From Pterobdella sp. o SKG-2022 (Eukaryota; Annelida; Clitellata; Hirudinida; Piscicolidae), in assembly GCA_964035795.1 (NCBI GenBank), contig OZ038322.1, positions 5,384,925-5,448,924 of the forward strand: a stretch of DNA of 64,000 nt. Reading direction: 5' to 3'. The notes beneath the pieces are model-generated. The model worked only from the letters and a program-made list of their open reading frames with translations. It ran no database searches and was not told where the DNA came from. This document shows, piece after piece, positions 43,301-58,300 of this stretch (within the stretch, counting starts at the first letter, position 1; every line of letters starts with the position of its first letter). Both the position numbers and the translations under genes were made by a program.

Positions 43301-46300
43301 CTAAAAAATGATGTTTTTTTAAAATAATATTTGATTACAGTTTGAGAAAATGCCTGGAGCAAAATAGCGTGGTAGAATCAGCGAATAATAGTCTTGACCG
43401 AGCTAATATCGATGAACTCTCATCTTGGGTTGGAAGTGTTGAAAAACAACTGAACCAAATTACAGAAAAAAAAGTTAATAATTTTTTTAGCTTGTTATAT
43501 AACTGTTTAAATAATAACTGAGCATTAAGAATGGTATTCTTTTACCAATGTTTTATATATTCTATTATTTTTCTTTTAATTATTATAAAAATGTTATTAG
43601 CCGATTGTGTCTAACCAGCTACCGAGACATACGCGGCAGTATAACCTAATATGAACTTATTTTTTATATAACTAGGCCAAAAACAAAAGAAAACATCAGT
43701 GTAACCAAATTAAAGGTGAACATGAAAAAAGCAACGATCATGGACCAACTGCAAGAGATCAAGAAGCTTGAGAGTGAGATCCATTCTCAGGCGCCCAACC
43801 TTTGCCATGTGGCCAAAGATTCGGAAGACCAAGGTGATATGGAGACGAAATTTGAGATTTTATATGTGAATTATAGTTTAGATAGTTTAATTAAAGAAAA
43901 AAAATAAGATTAAAGATAAATTAAAAATCGCTCAATATTGCTGTTTTTCTCGACATTGTAGTATGCCACCTTAAGTAAGTAAATTGTTGTTTTCAGAGAG
44001 GATTAATATATCTTGATAGTTTCAATCCAAAAACTTTGAAATAAATTTAATTTAAAATATATTCTCTGAAAATCATCAATAGAATACTTCTAACAGTTTC
44101 AGCCTTGAAACTGGAAGAACTGGAGAAGAAATATGCATCTATGTCGGATAAGGTGAAACTGAAAGAACATGAGTTGGAGAAGATTATAAAAGTGCTTGGA
44201 GAGTTCCAAGAAATGGTGAAAAAACTCAAAAAATGGATGAATGGGGCACTTGATTCTTTAGACGGAAAACAAGGAACTTTGAAATTACAAGTATTTTGAC
44301 TTTTTCGTATACATAACTCATTTTAAAAACTTTTCTTCAATTGTGAGATTTAACATTTGCAATAATTTTCAAGGAAACGCAGAAATTGTATTTGGAAGTA
44401 TTTCAAAAGAAAGACGAATTTCATGAGAGTTACAGAAAGTTTGAAGCGAGCATCAAAGGCTTCGACACTGCTGGTAAAGAGTGGGTGAGCGAGACTTTCC
44501 AAGAGATGGAAATAAGTTTAAATGAACTTGAGGAATTGTGTAAAAACAAAACCGAAGAAGAAAATAGATTCTCAAGCTTGAAGGAGAAATTTGATTTTTT
44601 AAAAAACAAACTTATCGACTGGATTTTAGAAAACGAAGAGCTTTTGGAATATCTGAACAGTGAACTGAATGCAAATGCCGAAGAATCATTATTGAATGAA
44701 ATCCAAGAAAAAGTACAATTAATACATTTATTCTTAAAATAAAACATTTAAATAGTAAGAATTTTATATTATTAGTGAACCAAACACTATCTCAAAGGTT
44801 GATTCAGTACTAGCTCTGCACCAAGATGAGAGACCTACCCTGGAGGAACTCAACGAAACCGGATGTTTGATTGATGCCAAACTAACTGACCCCGACCACA
44901 CCACTACTCTCAAAAGAAGTAATCTTTCAATTCAATTTCACGTTATGTGTCATTTTAGCCAAAACTTGAAGAATTCAAATAAATATATAATTTGCCAGTA
45001 TATCCCCATAAAAAGGGAACTATAAAAACGATAAACGATGATATTAATGGTAATTTTTAATACTTATCAGGACTTAAAAGACATCTCAAAAAAGGCCTGA
45101 GATCAACATCTCCCTTGCCGGTAGCCAGAACTGATGATAGTGAGCTTACTAGCGAGTACCAAAGGATTCTCAAAGAAATTAATGAAAGATTCGAATATTT
45201 AGAGTTTAATTTGAATTCTCTCAAAGAATCAACCAAAAGTAGAGGACTTCAATTTGAAGCCTTTCACAAAAAGTGTGAAAACTTGCTGAAATGGCTCAAT
45301 GACACAACTGCAATTTTCAAGAGGAAACAACTGCATTCAGATAACATTGATGAGTTAGAAGAAGAAAGTCAAAAAACTGATGAGTTGAAGAAAGATTTGA
45401 TCAAGAAAGAGATTGAATTAAATAATTTAAGGAAAGAACATGAAACATTGTATTCAAAAACAAATAAACAACATGAAGGGCTAGAGAAAATGAATACATT
45501 GTGGGATTTAATTTGCAAACTGTCAACTGAGTGGAATATGTCTTTAAAACAAGTTGTAAACGAAGAAAAAAACTTTAAAGCTTTGTATAAACATTTGCAA
45601 ACATGGTTGCAGCAAAAAAGTAAGATGGTCGAAGCTTGTTCTGCTAAATTTTCCTCTGACCCTGCAGTTTTAGAGAAGCAAAATCTTCAAGTTGAATTAC
45701 TTGCAGATGAAATGAAGGTGGAAAAAAAAAATTATGAAAAGTTCATAGAAACAGGAGTAAAAATCTTGGAAAGATGTGAAGCGAATTCAAATGAAGCTTT
45801 CGAAGTGAACAACTCCTTACAGGAGAATAGCCACAACTGGGAGAGACTTGAAGAAAACCTCAAAACTCAAAAATTACTTTTAGAAAAATTAAAAAAGCAA
45901 CTGACAGAGTTTCGAGAACTCGGAGAAAAACTTGAACGTTTTGACAGGGAATGCAATAGCAACTTTAATAAGCTCTCACAACCTTCCGTTAGCACTGATG
46001 CCAAACACAAAAAAATTGAAGAAATCGCTATCAGAGCTTCGGAAGAATTAAAAACTTTCAACAATTTTGTGAATGCTTACCTTGACCTCATGAGTCAAAT
46101 AAACGACGTGAAAATGACAGATGAATTGACAACTCACCGAAATAAAATCGAAAATGTTTACACAGATCTTCTTTCCACAATTGGTAATTATTTCAGTTTA
46201 TTTTATGAAATTTTAAAATAAAGTCTCTATAAAGGTATATTTCTCTTTTAATATTTGTCAAAATTGAATTCGAAGAAAAAGAAAAAAAAGCCTTCATTAA

Positions 46301-49300
46301 AGAAGAGGAAGAGAAAATGAAAGAAGTTGACGAGATATGTGGTGCTTCAGAAAGACTAAGTTATCTTGGGAAAGGACTTGAAAACATTTCCCAGTTACCT
46401 ACCAATACTGTTTATATTTTGAAAACAGAACAGCCGATACAAGTATTTTTGTCAATAATTCTTAGTCAAAATAAGCTGTGTAGTTAAAAAATGGCAAAAC
46501 CATTTATTTTTTCTACAGAAGCTTAAAAACAAAATAAGCAAGGAAATTTCAAATGTTGATTTCAAAAATAAAGAAGTTTCACTTGAGAAGGAACAAAATT
46601 TAAAAGCTTTTGATGAAAAAGCCTTCCTCGTTCAAACTCAAATTTTAAAACTAGAAGAACAGGTGGCGAATATCACTTGGAAATTGAAGTTAAAATGACC
46701 TAAATTAAACAATTTGAAAAAACTTTCATAGATTGAAGTTAATTTGATCGTAATTCATTTTCAGTTTTCACCAGCTGTGAATGTCTCAAATGTTTTTATC
46801 TCAAAATTAGACCTTTTGAAACGATGGATAAATGAGAAGAAAACCATAAAGGAACCAATAGAAGATAAGAATGATCTTGAGAGGTTTGTTTAAAGCCACT
46901 GGTAACTTTATCACATAAACCAACTAACCAACCAAGTTTTACCTCAATTTTAATTTTTTAATTAAAATTTGAAGGAAATTAGAGACGATAAAGAGAAAAG
47001 GTTCAGAAATTGAAAGCAAATGTGGTGAAACGTCGGCACTAAGAACAACATTCGAAGAATTGCGTCAAGTTGGTATTCCATAAATAATTGACATTTGAAA
47101 AAATTTAATTTTAAAGAAAAAATCTTCCATTATTATAAACTTGTTAAATTAAATTTGATTACCCAAGGTTACCGGGGGAACGGGGGAAGAATCTCTAGAG
47201 ATAGAAGATCTTTCAGAGAAAATACTTTCTTATAAAAATGGTCTTTATGATTCATTTTTTAATTTTGTGGATATAAAATTTCGAAATGCTTTATAAGTTT
47301 TGTATTTTTTTGTTCAAAAAATAGTGATTTCTACATTTATTTTTTTTACACTTATTTGGTTCAAATTCGCATATATTTTTGTACAAAAGTTAAATTTAAT
47401 ATTAACAACATATAATTACAGAAAATGTGAAAGAACTTAATGAATTAGTATTGTTGCAATCGAACCTAATAGAATTCGAACAAGTAAAAGCCCATTTGAA
47501 AGGATTAATAGATGAAGTACAAAATGCTAATGAAACAGAGGTATCCCTCACTATGTCGATCTAAATTGTAATTTATTGCAAATTTTTTCTTATTCGCAAC
47601 TCAAGTTTAAAGTTACTTATTTGAGATTTCGTGTTGAAAGTTAATATTAATGTTTTAAGGCAGTTTCAAAAATGAAGCTTGACAATCTGAAAGAAGACAT
47701 GTTGAAACTAAAATCTTGTTTCAACTCCATAGAAAACGATGAACTCGCTTCTAGAAAGTTAATTGTGAATATAAAAACAGAAATAAGAAGTATAGAAGAT
47801 GCATGTGAACAAGCAAAAGGGTTGGTTATTCAAAAGAAACAAAAAGTTGAAGCAATGAAAAATAAGGCTGACTTTTTGCAGGTAATAAGTTAATTTCTGA
47901 TAAATATTCTTAATTGAAAATTCTTATATTCCACAATAATTTGCGCAGAAAAAACTCAATAATTTAGAAGACACTATAGTCTCTCAAAAAGAATCTTTTC
48001 AAAAATTTCTCAAAGAAACAAATACTAGAGGCATAGAAGATAGTCTGAAAGAAATCGAAGTAAATTTATTACAATAATGAGAATGACAACCGTGGCATGG
48101 AAACTAGGCGTTTTTAGAATATTAGATTGTAAAGCAACAAAAAAATTAAAAAAAATTATGCCAATTTCTTAGACTCTGATTTTAACGCACTTATTTTAAA
48201 ATAATTGTCATGGTTCTATACAATTTTAATAATTTTTTTGTCAGCTGTTGCTGAAGAATGATGCAGAAATCTCTGAACAAATCCATGAGGCTAAACAAAT
48301 ACTATTGCAAAACAAATCTAACATGCAGTTTGACGAAAAAGCTTTTGAGAAGGTGTTTAAACAATGATTTTTTTCAATTAATATATTGCTCAAATTACCC
48401 GTATTTGACGTCTACAAAAGTTTTAAACCTTTATTTCAATAAATATATTACTTAAAAATAAGCTTAACATACCAAGTTACTATGGTTTTAATCCTATTAT
48501 ACAGCTGAATGAGTTAGAAGAAAATAACAGAAACTTCCAACAAACAATAGAAAAAATCTATAAAGATATCAACAAAAAAAAAGCAGAACAAAACAAGCTT
48601 ATCAACGATCTAACATCACAGTCGACACAACTTGAAGATGTAGAGACCAAATTAGCAGACGAAATGCAAGTATCAAGTATTAATCCTGCTCTGTTGGAAA
48701 AGAATTTGAAAGAAATACAAGTTTGTGTTGAATTAACCACAGTTGAATTTTGTTGTTTAGTTGAAATTTATCATTTTAGGAAGCATTTAATTTTAAAATC
48801 ATTTTTATTTTTAATTTAAAATTTAAATGTTTTGAATTTATATTCTAAAACCCTGATTTGAATGACAGAAAATTGAAAGTGGCTTAAACCAGCAGCGATC
48901 TGAGTTGAATAACCTCAACACAAATCATGGTTTGGCACACAGCAAAAACGAATTGGTTTCCAATAAATTTTCGGAAAATGACATAAAACTGGTAAAATTG
49001 AGCTCAACATTAACAAACAAAAGGAAAAAGATAAAAGAGCTCATGAATGTACTAAAGTTATTTGATGATAAGTTTAATACTATAAATGGGGATTTCCAAA
49101 AACTGGAAAAAGATCTAGAACGAAGTAAGAATAAAAATTCAAAAGAAGATTACCGAACGAAAATTTCGACTTACCAGGTAATGAAAATTCAATTTTTTTG
49201 ACAAGCTCATACACTTGGAAAACTTGCAGAATTTGGTTGAAAAGCTTGAAGATGAAGAAAACAGCTTAGCGGTTATTTCAAGTTTGAAAGACTCTATTTG

Positions 49301-52300
49301 TAGTGTTGTGGCAACATCATTTAAAAACACTGGGCTGGTGGAAGAAATAAAAGCCAATTCTACGTTTCTTAAAAAGAGGTAATATTTATTAAACTAAAAT
49401 CGACCCGTATAGCTCAGTTGGTAGAGCCTTGACATTAATTATCGGGTTCTATTCCATGTTGAGCCATCATTAGTACTTGAATCCAGTTTTTTCTGTTACA
49501 TTGAATTTTTAGCAAGTGTTCAAGAAAAAGCCTTTAGGAACACCAATTTACAATTTATTTTCATTTTATTTAAGATATCAAGTACCTTTTAAATTATCGA
49601 AAGATTTGTTTCATACATATAAATTTTAAGTTTCAACTGAAATTACTCTTGGAAATCAACTAGGTTTGATGGAATCATGAAGGAACTTTCACTTTCTCTC
49701 AATGAAATTGAACCAGAAAATGTAGAATCATTTTCAAATGACAAACAAGAAGTGGCTGATGATAATCAAAATTTGACGGTTTGTCAAACTATGAAAAACC
49801 AAAAGGATGTAAATACAGATGTTCTAAAAGAAAATTTTTCAAAGATTGAAAAATTTCCTTCAAAATTGTCATCAGCAAGGAGCCTCGGAGTAAATAAAGT
49901 AGGTTCGAAACAGCACACTGAAGACCATTATGAAAAGGTGAATTACTTGATTGTTTCAACGTTTCATGATAAGACTAAATTTATCGAAAGTTATAGCTTT
50001 TGATTCTCAATAAATGTATTAGCAATTTTTTCAAATTTAAGGTTTTTTGTTGAGGTTTTGATTTTTATGTTTGAGGTTGAACTTTGACTCATTTTGAAAT
50101 TTTCAGTCATATGAAGATATCCTCGAAAACGACGATTTGATCACCAATGAAACTCTAAGTGACCAAGTGTTGGAGACGTCAATGATAGATGCATATCATG
50201 TTGAAGAAACGCAAGATGATCATTTAAAGGAGGGGAAAGATGTGGAAGAAAGCTGTATCTTCAGTGAAATGAAAACAGAATTTGATAAAGAAATGGAGGA
50301 TAAAGACTTGAAGGAACACAATAAATTAAAAGAAGTGAGAAAAATGAAGATTCTAAAAAATGAGAATTATTTTAACTTTTTACTTGAAAATAATCTCATT
50401 TCTGCTTTTTCACAGTTGAGAGAAAGTATAGATGAAACTAAAAAATATTTGAGAAGTGTTGAAGATTTCTTAGAAACTCTTGATTTCAGTTCTTTCTCTT
50501 CTTCAAACCATGTGACAGAGCTCATCATACAATTCAAGGTTTGTATAATCTTTGATCTGTCTTTATTCAAAACCGCGATCTTATAAGTTTCAAACAAAGA
50601 TTAAAAGTTTTGAGTAACAATTTCAAAAAATATATTTACAATTTTTCAAGAATTTGATAAAAGATCTTGAGAAACGAAGCAAAGCATTACTGCTGGTCGA
50701 ATCGAAATTCAAACAGTCAAGTGATGTTTGGACCAAACAATATGACGACACAAGGAGAGAACTTGATGCTTTAAATAATGCCTTTTCATCAGCACACTTG
50801 GTTATTATTTATAATTTTCCTACTTTTATCATTAATCAATCAATAAAATCGTTTGAAATTGTATTATTAATTAAAAAATATTCAAATCTTTCCAGAAATA
50901 TACACAACAAACACATACCTTAGAAGCTTTGTTACCTTTGATTGAGCAGTTTGAAGTCGGTTCAAAGGATTTAGCTGAATGGGTCAATAACACAAAGATA
51001 CATTCAGAAATAATATTTAGCACTGAAGAGGAGTCTAGACATTTATTGGAAGATCTCAAGGTGGTTTCAACCTTTTTGAAAAACAATAAAACAATATTAT
51101 AAAACAATAAACTTTTAGTTAAGGAAAAACAGTGTTTAAATAGCTGAAAATTTTTGTAGGATTTGTACACAGTCACAAGACATAAGCAATACGAAGTTGA
51201 TGGGTTAGAGAAAATGGCCACTGAAATCGATGAAGAACTTTTGATAAGCTTAAATAATTTAAAATACAACTCAATAAATAGAGAGAGTTTTGACAAGGAC
51301 AAACAAGATTTGAAAACATTTGAGGGCTCATTGTATGGAATGAAGAAGGATCATGCGAGGTTGAAGGAGAATTTAATGGTCAAACTTTTCGACATTGAAC
51401 GGAATGTTCTCATGAAAATGTTGAAGAGAGATCAAAAGGTTAATAAATTATCATTTAAAAATTGAAAGAAGTCACAAACAATAAACTCATATATTTGTTC
51501 AAATAATTATGATAATTTTATTAAACCAAATTTTCACAGTGGAACGATGACCCACAAAGAGAATTTCTAGAAGCGATGACGATGAAAGAGCTGGATGTGT
51601 TGCTGATAGAAAGCAGAGGAGCTTTGGAAAGTTGTGAAGAAGGCTTAGAAACATTTGATGGAATTGAAGAACTCAAAAATGTTTTGCATAAGTTCATCGA
51701 TAATGATTTCATAAGAACTGTCGTTGATAATCGTAAGTTTATAATTGGATTTTCAGTAATTTGAGTAGATAATTTGAAGATTTTAAGCAAAAATTACATT
51801 AAATGTTTTTACAAAATTAATTTTTTTTCAGTCGCTCACAACATAGAATTAGTTGAAAAAATAAAACAATTAGATGGAATAAAAAATCAACTGGATAACT
51901 ATAAAATAGAAGACAAAAAAGAGTACACACAACAAGACCGTGTGACTGAACTGAAGACTTTGATAAATAACCTACAAAATGACATAAACCATTTCTACGC
52001 TGCAAGCTTCGAATCTGATGAAGTTCGGAATTTTGGAGCTTCTCTGAATGTTTGTTTGAATGTTTTTTTATAATATAATTATTGAAATTGTTATGAAAAA
52101 TGAGCAATCAAATGGTTCATGGAATATCATTATAAAACAGAATTTGAAGATTGACTATGAAAAGTTACAGAAAAAAAACGAAGAAATTGAACAAAAATCA
52201 GAATTAAACAAAACACGTGGAAACGAGCCAGATAAATCCCTCGATATTGAATGCATGAAGATTTGTAAAACAGTTAACGAGATGGAGATTAAAATAAAGA

Positions 52301-55300
52301 ATATATCTGAAAAATTAAATCTTGAAAATCAACAAAACCAAAAGTTTCTCCTAGACCTTGAAGTTAGCCATCAAATAATCCACGCTGAGCTTTGAAATAA
52401 TCAAATTCATAATTGATACTAATAACAGTTAAATTTTTGATCTATCTATTTTCAAAGAAGTAACTGAAACGCGTTTAGCGACAAATTTTTTGAATTACCA
52501 TCATTTTTTGTGATTTTTTCTCAATTTACTTAAAAACCATTTTTATCAGGAAACGGAACTTCTTGTGAAAAATAGAGAAAATCTTCTGGCGAAAAGTTTC
52601 ACCTCGGATGACAGCGATAAATTTATAGAAAGCCTAAAAGTGAGTGGAGGGGAAAATAGCTTTATAATTTATTGGCTTTTATTCATCGATTCTTTACATA
52701 TGTTGTGAATTTGCAGCAAATGAAGAAGGAAATGAATCGTGACCAAAAGGAAATATTGAATAAGAAATTGAGATTATCTTCAAAAAGCAACAATTTTTCA
52801 AGAGTTATCACAAAGAAATCAATCGATAAATTTCATTTTGTTTTCAGCAAAGTGAACTTTTTCCAGTTTATTCTCTCCAATAAAATGGTAAAATTAATCA
52901 AATCTTGAACCATGTAAATTTTATAATACTAACAATTAATAACCCAACTAACCTAACCAAAAGGATGCTGAATTTCAAAAATTTGGACAAAATCATGATA
53001 AGATGACAAAGATGACAGCTCAGGACATAAAGACGTTAGAAGAACACCTGGATGGCTTGTTGGAAGTTAATTGCATGGGTTTCAATGCCGTAGCATTGTC
53101 TTTCTTCGAGTTGGAGGTATGAAAAAAAATTTTGATTTTTAATTAAGTTTATTCAATTTATATTTCAAATCTATGGTCTTGGGCATGATGTTAAACTGCA
53201 CCGAGCTCAGTGTCTCTGAATTGAGGCTGCTTTTCTGTTATAACCTGGATAACAGTAGACTCTGGTAGCAGGTATTGACAAACTGTTATTTTGGTATCGT
53301 TGTCATTTTGCGGGGCGGATACTCTTTTTTTTCTAGCAACGGAAAAGTAAACTGCCCGAATGTGGGGACGGCGGATCTGAATTCGATAATCTCAAGCTCG
53401 GGCTGGAAGTCTATAAAAATTTTACCCAAACAAATGGATTTTTTTATAAACTAATCTATAATAAAATCAATCGTCTGGACCGACTGCTGTTAACTCCAGT
53501 TATTTGGACATGTACAGCATTATAATTTACTTAGTATTTATTTTATTTTTTTATTTTACCCTCCTATTCGAAACATGCAATAATTAGACATTAAGTTTCA
53601 TGATACTTTTTTCAGCAAATCGATGGAGAGTTCAAGTCGATTCAAAATAGAATCGATACCTTCGACAACAATAACTCATCAACTAGCACACGAACCTTCA
53701 AAGGAAACAAAAAAGGAAAGAAAGTCACTCAAAATACTAAAATTAATAATAAACCATTGAATTCTACGTTTCAACCTCTCCTCAATGATATCAAAAGCAA
53801 GATTGATTTGAAGAAGGAAGAGCTTCACGATTCTTTAAAACTGGTAGAATTTTCATGCCATGAATTTTCATTAAAACTTATTCTTCACAGTGTGATAATT
53901 AATGAACAATTAAAAAAACAGGCAGTTAAAACTGAAAAGGATATCAAAACATTGGAGAACGAGACAAACGCGGTACATACACAGGCTATTTTATACAAAG
54001 GGGATTATTCAGTTGCTCCCAATGTGTCCATTGATGTTCGCACTGATATCATCAAGGTAAGCACTCATGCTACTCATCTATGAACTATTTTTATTGATTT
54101 ATTGTTTCCACAATTAGGAAAATTTAGTATTCGATTAAAAATGGTTTGACTTAATGCTTGAAACAAACATAGATAACTTTAAAATCAATATTTTAAAGCT
54201 ACTTGTTTCTCGCTACCAAGATATTGATTCAAAAATCAACAATTTTTCTCGTCTTGTATTTGATCTTATTTCTAAAAGCCCCATCAAACAAAGGTACAAA
54301 CTTGTTTGGGTGAGTGTAGCCGGGTATTAAGAACTGAAAATAATTTTTTTAAGATGTGATATTAATAATTGAGTTTTGTGTTTCGCTTGTAAGTGTGCAT
54401 TGTTTTCATGTAAGGGAAGTTTTTGATTTGATATTTGGTGTTTAGATTTTCTATTCTCCAATATTAGAAACGTTATGAAGTTGTACAAAAAAGCTGACAC
54501 CACTGATAGTGAAAATAACGAAGAGAAGAAAAACTTAAACTCAAAAATTGAAAGTAAGAAATTTTATTGAAATATTCAAACTATTTTTGCTGTTTTAAAA
54601 TAGTCTATTCAAATTTAGTTATAACAACTAACTACTCCCTACAGAGTTGAAAAAGACAAGTGTCACTTTGAGAAAGTTCTTAATGGACTGGGACAATGAA
54701 CTCAACGACATAAGTGAAATGGCGGAAAGGTTCAACAACATCGAAGAAAATATATTGGTGAAGTTGAGTGAAGTAAGGGATAAACTCGACAGTTATGACG
54801 AAGATGATGTTGGAGATTTTGAGACTCTTGAAGCTCTAACGGTTAGCATTGTGTGTATTACATTTGGGAACTATTTTGTGCATTTATGTGTTGTTATTAC
54901 ATTTTGAAACTATTATATCTGATCTTGTTGTTGTTCGTAAATTAATATACCCAAAATTTATATTCTTCACTACTTTTTTACAGAGAATTGATCTTTATTG
55001 ATAGATACATACTATATATACAGTGTTTTACAAATTTTTTTGAACAATGAGAAAAATCAAAAGCAATGTTTTGAAGTTTGATGAATTAATTACAGTTTTT
55101 GGAAAGAGACTTGAACGATATTAAGAAGCTCTTAACTGAGGACGCTCAAGCCACATTCAATGAACTGCGACCATTGCAAGATAAAAGTTCCAACTTGAAG
55201 TTGAGTCTCAAAATCCACAGGTTTGATCAAGAGTTTTAGTACTTATTTCATCCAATAATTTTGAAAGTATTTTTATTTAACTTGTTCATTTTATTTATAT

Positions 55301-58300
55301 AACCAAAACTTTACAGTTTAAAAGGAAACATGGAAACTCTCCACAAAGATTTTAATATTTTAATTGAAAAAAGTAGAAACGAAAACGACAAAATAGAAAG
55401 CCTTAAAAGCAAAGTGAAAAGGCTCAACTCTCAGCTTGATGAGCTCAATGAGGTAAGATCTACTCCTTGTTATATTTTGTCTCAGTTGCTTTCCTTGGCG
55501 CTATATAAACCTTCACTGTTATTGTTATATGATTCTTTAGCTCTATAATTAGGTATAAGTCATTTTATTGTGTATGAGGTCCTGAATAAACGTATTATAA
55601 AAGTGAAGTTTTCAAAATGGTTTTGAATAAACTTGAGATACAACAATAATCGCTTTAATATTTGAAGTAAAATATAATTTTTGAAATAATTTCAGTTGGT
55701 GCTAGAAATCAGCAATTCTACAAAGCCGATAGGAGCTTTAACTTTAGAGGAGTTGAACACAAAACTCAAAAGTTTGAAAGAAACAGAAAAAAATGTCGAC
55801 CTTACCAATGGTATGTACAAGAAAATGACCAAACAAATTCACGAATACAAAAAAAGAAAGGAATCGAATCTTTTCGAAAGTGGAAAGAGCCAAGAGGTTG
55901 AGTTTCTAAAGAATGAGGAACAAAACATGAAGGACAAATGGATCCTCTTGACTGACAACTTGAAAATGAGGTTGTATTTCAGCTTAATACCATTTTGATA
56001 CACCATTGGATTTTGAGAAAATATATTTCGTAATTTTGAAAAATTATCTTTATTTTCTAGCAAAATCATGTTGGGAGAATTAATCGAGAGTTTGAAAGAA
56101 GCTTCAGATCAATATGGAAATCTCAAAAGTTGGTTAAACAAAAATGAATCTGAATTACATGAAAAAACGGAAATGGGGGATGTCGAGTACATATCACATC
56201 AAATCGACAAAACTGAGGTGATTTAGTGAAATATCACTACAACTCTTATAAAATTAATCTTTTATGTTCTAAACGAGATATAAATTAGCTTCAATTACAT
56301 CAAGCTCTTTTATTAACTGCAAAATACTAAGCTTTTCGATAGGCTACGGAATCATCATCAGGTTATTGAATTAAATTCTAAATTGTTCTAAATTTTTAAA
56401 TTTTTTATCAAGGCGATCTTGAAGGAACTTGAGAAACAACAACAGTTGATTGAAAGCAAAATGAAATTGATACCATCAGAAGAAAATGAAGGGGAATTAG
56501 TTGCTAGAATGGAGCGTGTAAAGCAAATGGCTACAATAAAAAGAACAGAACTCCATAAAGCCTTAGAACTGGTAAGCGATAAAAGAAATGATCTAACCGT
56601 TGATTTATGAAATCATTTAAAAGCAGAAATACAAAACAAAACATCAAAAAGCCAAAAATGAATTGATAAAACGTTTTAAATGAGTTTCAAAACCTTAACT
56701 ACTCTTCCAAAAGGCTACCAAATTCAGCGCTGACGCTGAAGAGCTGGTGGGTTTGTTGAACGAGGTAGATGTCTTCATGGCTGAGAGTGCAGTCAGTACT
56801 GAGTCTTGGGATGGAAACGAGATTTGCCAAGCCTTGGAGACTTTGAAAGTTTGCTTTTATTAATATATTATAGAATACTTTGAGCAATTGGGCTAGTTTT
56901 AAAAGCTAAAATATTAAAGAATAGTTATTTTTGAAAGGTAATAAAAACAATACATTCCAGAGTAGAAAGTCATTTATGATAAAATTTTTCAGACTTATTC
57001 GATGAAAAAACTTGACAAAGAAGATGATTTTAGAAAGTGTTTGAACAATGGAAAAGAGTGGATGGAGGGTAGTGGGGAAGATACTGAGCTGAACAAGTGG
57101 CTGAAAGTGTTTGAAGAAAGGTCACCATTTATTTCAACATTACAATGATAAAGAATAAGACAAACGTATCGAAATATGAATTATCCGTTATTATAGACGA
57201 AATTATGTAAACTTGCTATAATATTTTATGTTCATGAATTAATTTTAAAAGAAAAAATATTCATAAAACGGAATAAATATATATAATTCAATAAGGAATT
57301 CGGAACTCCATTAACTTCCAGGTGGCTTGAAGTACCCAATGCTTTAGAAAACAGAGAAAAAGAACTGGAAAATAAGCTCAACCAAATAAAAAAAGTTGAC
57401 AAACAAGTAGAAGACTTGGTAGGATGGCTAGATGATACGGAAGAAAGATTGGTGGAGCTAGAAGAAATAAGAGTGGAGGAAAATTTTCCTGTAGTAGAGC
57501 AACTTTTTCAAGATTTTGAGGTGAAGTTTAATAGAATTATTTCGTTAAATACAAAGTTTGAGTCAGCGTTCTAGTTTTTATAGTATTTTTGTGCGAGTAT
57601 ATTAAAATATAAGTATTTTATAGTTCAAAAAATCTATTCAAAACAATACTTCTTAAGAACAAGATAATCTCAGTTCATAACGACCATCACAGAGTTTTCA
57701 ATGAACTCGATTGTTTTAAAACCATTTTGTTTGATCTAATCGATATCCACCTTGAACGACAGCTGCTTGAGGAGGAAATTCAAGGGAAGCAGGAGTTAAT
57801 GGATCGGCTTGTGGAAATAAAAGCTTCTCAAAGTTTAAGTAATGACCAGTTTAATTTATTTTTTTTATAATTTAAAAAAATATTAATTAAAAAAAATTTA
57901 CTTATATTTATAACTAATAATTTAGTTTTGAAAAAGAAATGAAAAATAAAAGGATAACCATTAAAAACCAGATGAAGAAGTGACTCAATTGAGAGAGAAA
58001 TGGAAAAGAGTATGGTTGATGGTGATGCAAAGAAGGAGAAAGTTACAGGATGTCTCGGATCGTTTGAATGAGGTTCAAATCATTGTCAATCCTCGGAATA
58101 AAATTAATCAATCATTTGAGTAGGTGATGATTTATCATTCTAAGCTTTTTAATTCTTCGAGCCAAACTTTTAGGAAGTTATTTTATTCCACGAAGCTTCT
58201 CGTAAGATGAACTTACATTATCAAGTGTACAAATATTTGTACCTCCACTTGATAATGTAAGTTCATTTTACGAGAAGCTCTTTGGAATAAAATAAACTCC

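Noticed and set aside
43676..43715. Earlier start for exon 25 at a consensus-looking acceptor
   Set aside because: It gives the wrong phase relative to exon 24, unless a poor donor at about 43494 is used.
45020..45045. Shared word AAAACGATAAACGATG in an intron and in exon 18 (41488)
   Set aside because: Too short and low-complexity to call a repeat without genome-wide counts.
54000..54083. Open frame running through intron 53844-53921
   Set aside because: The 78-base intron happens to keep frame; its translation is hydrophobic and lies between a GTAGAA donor and an AAACAG acceptor.
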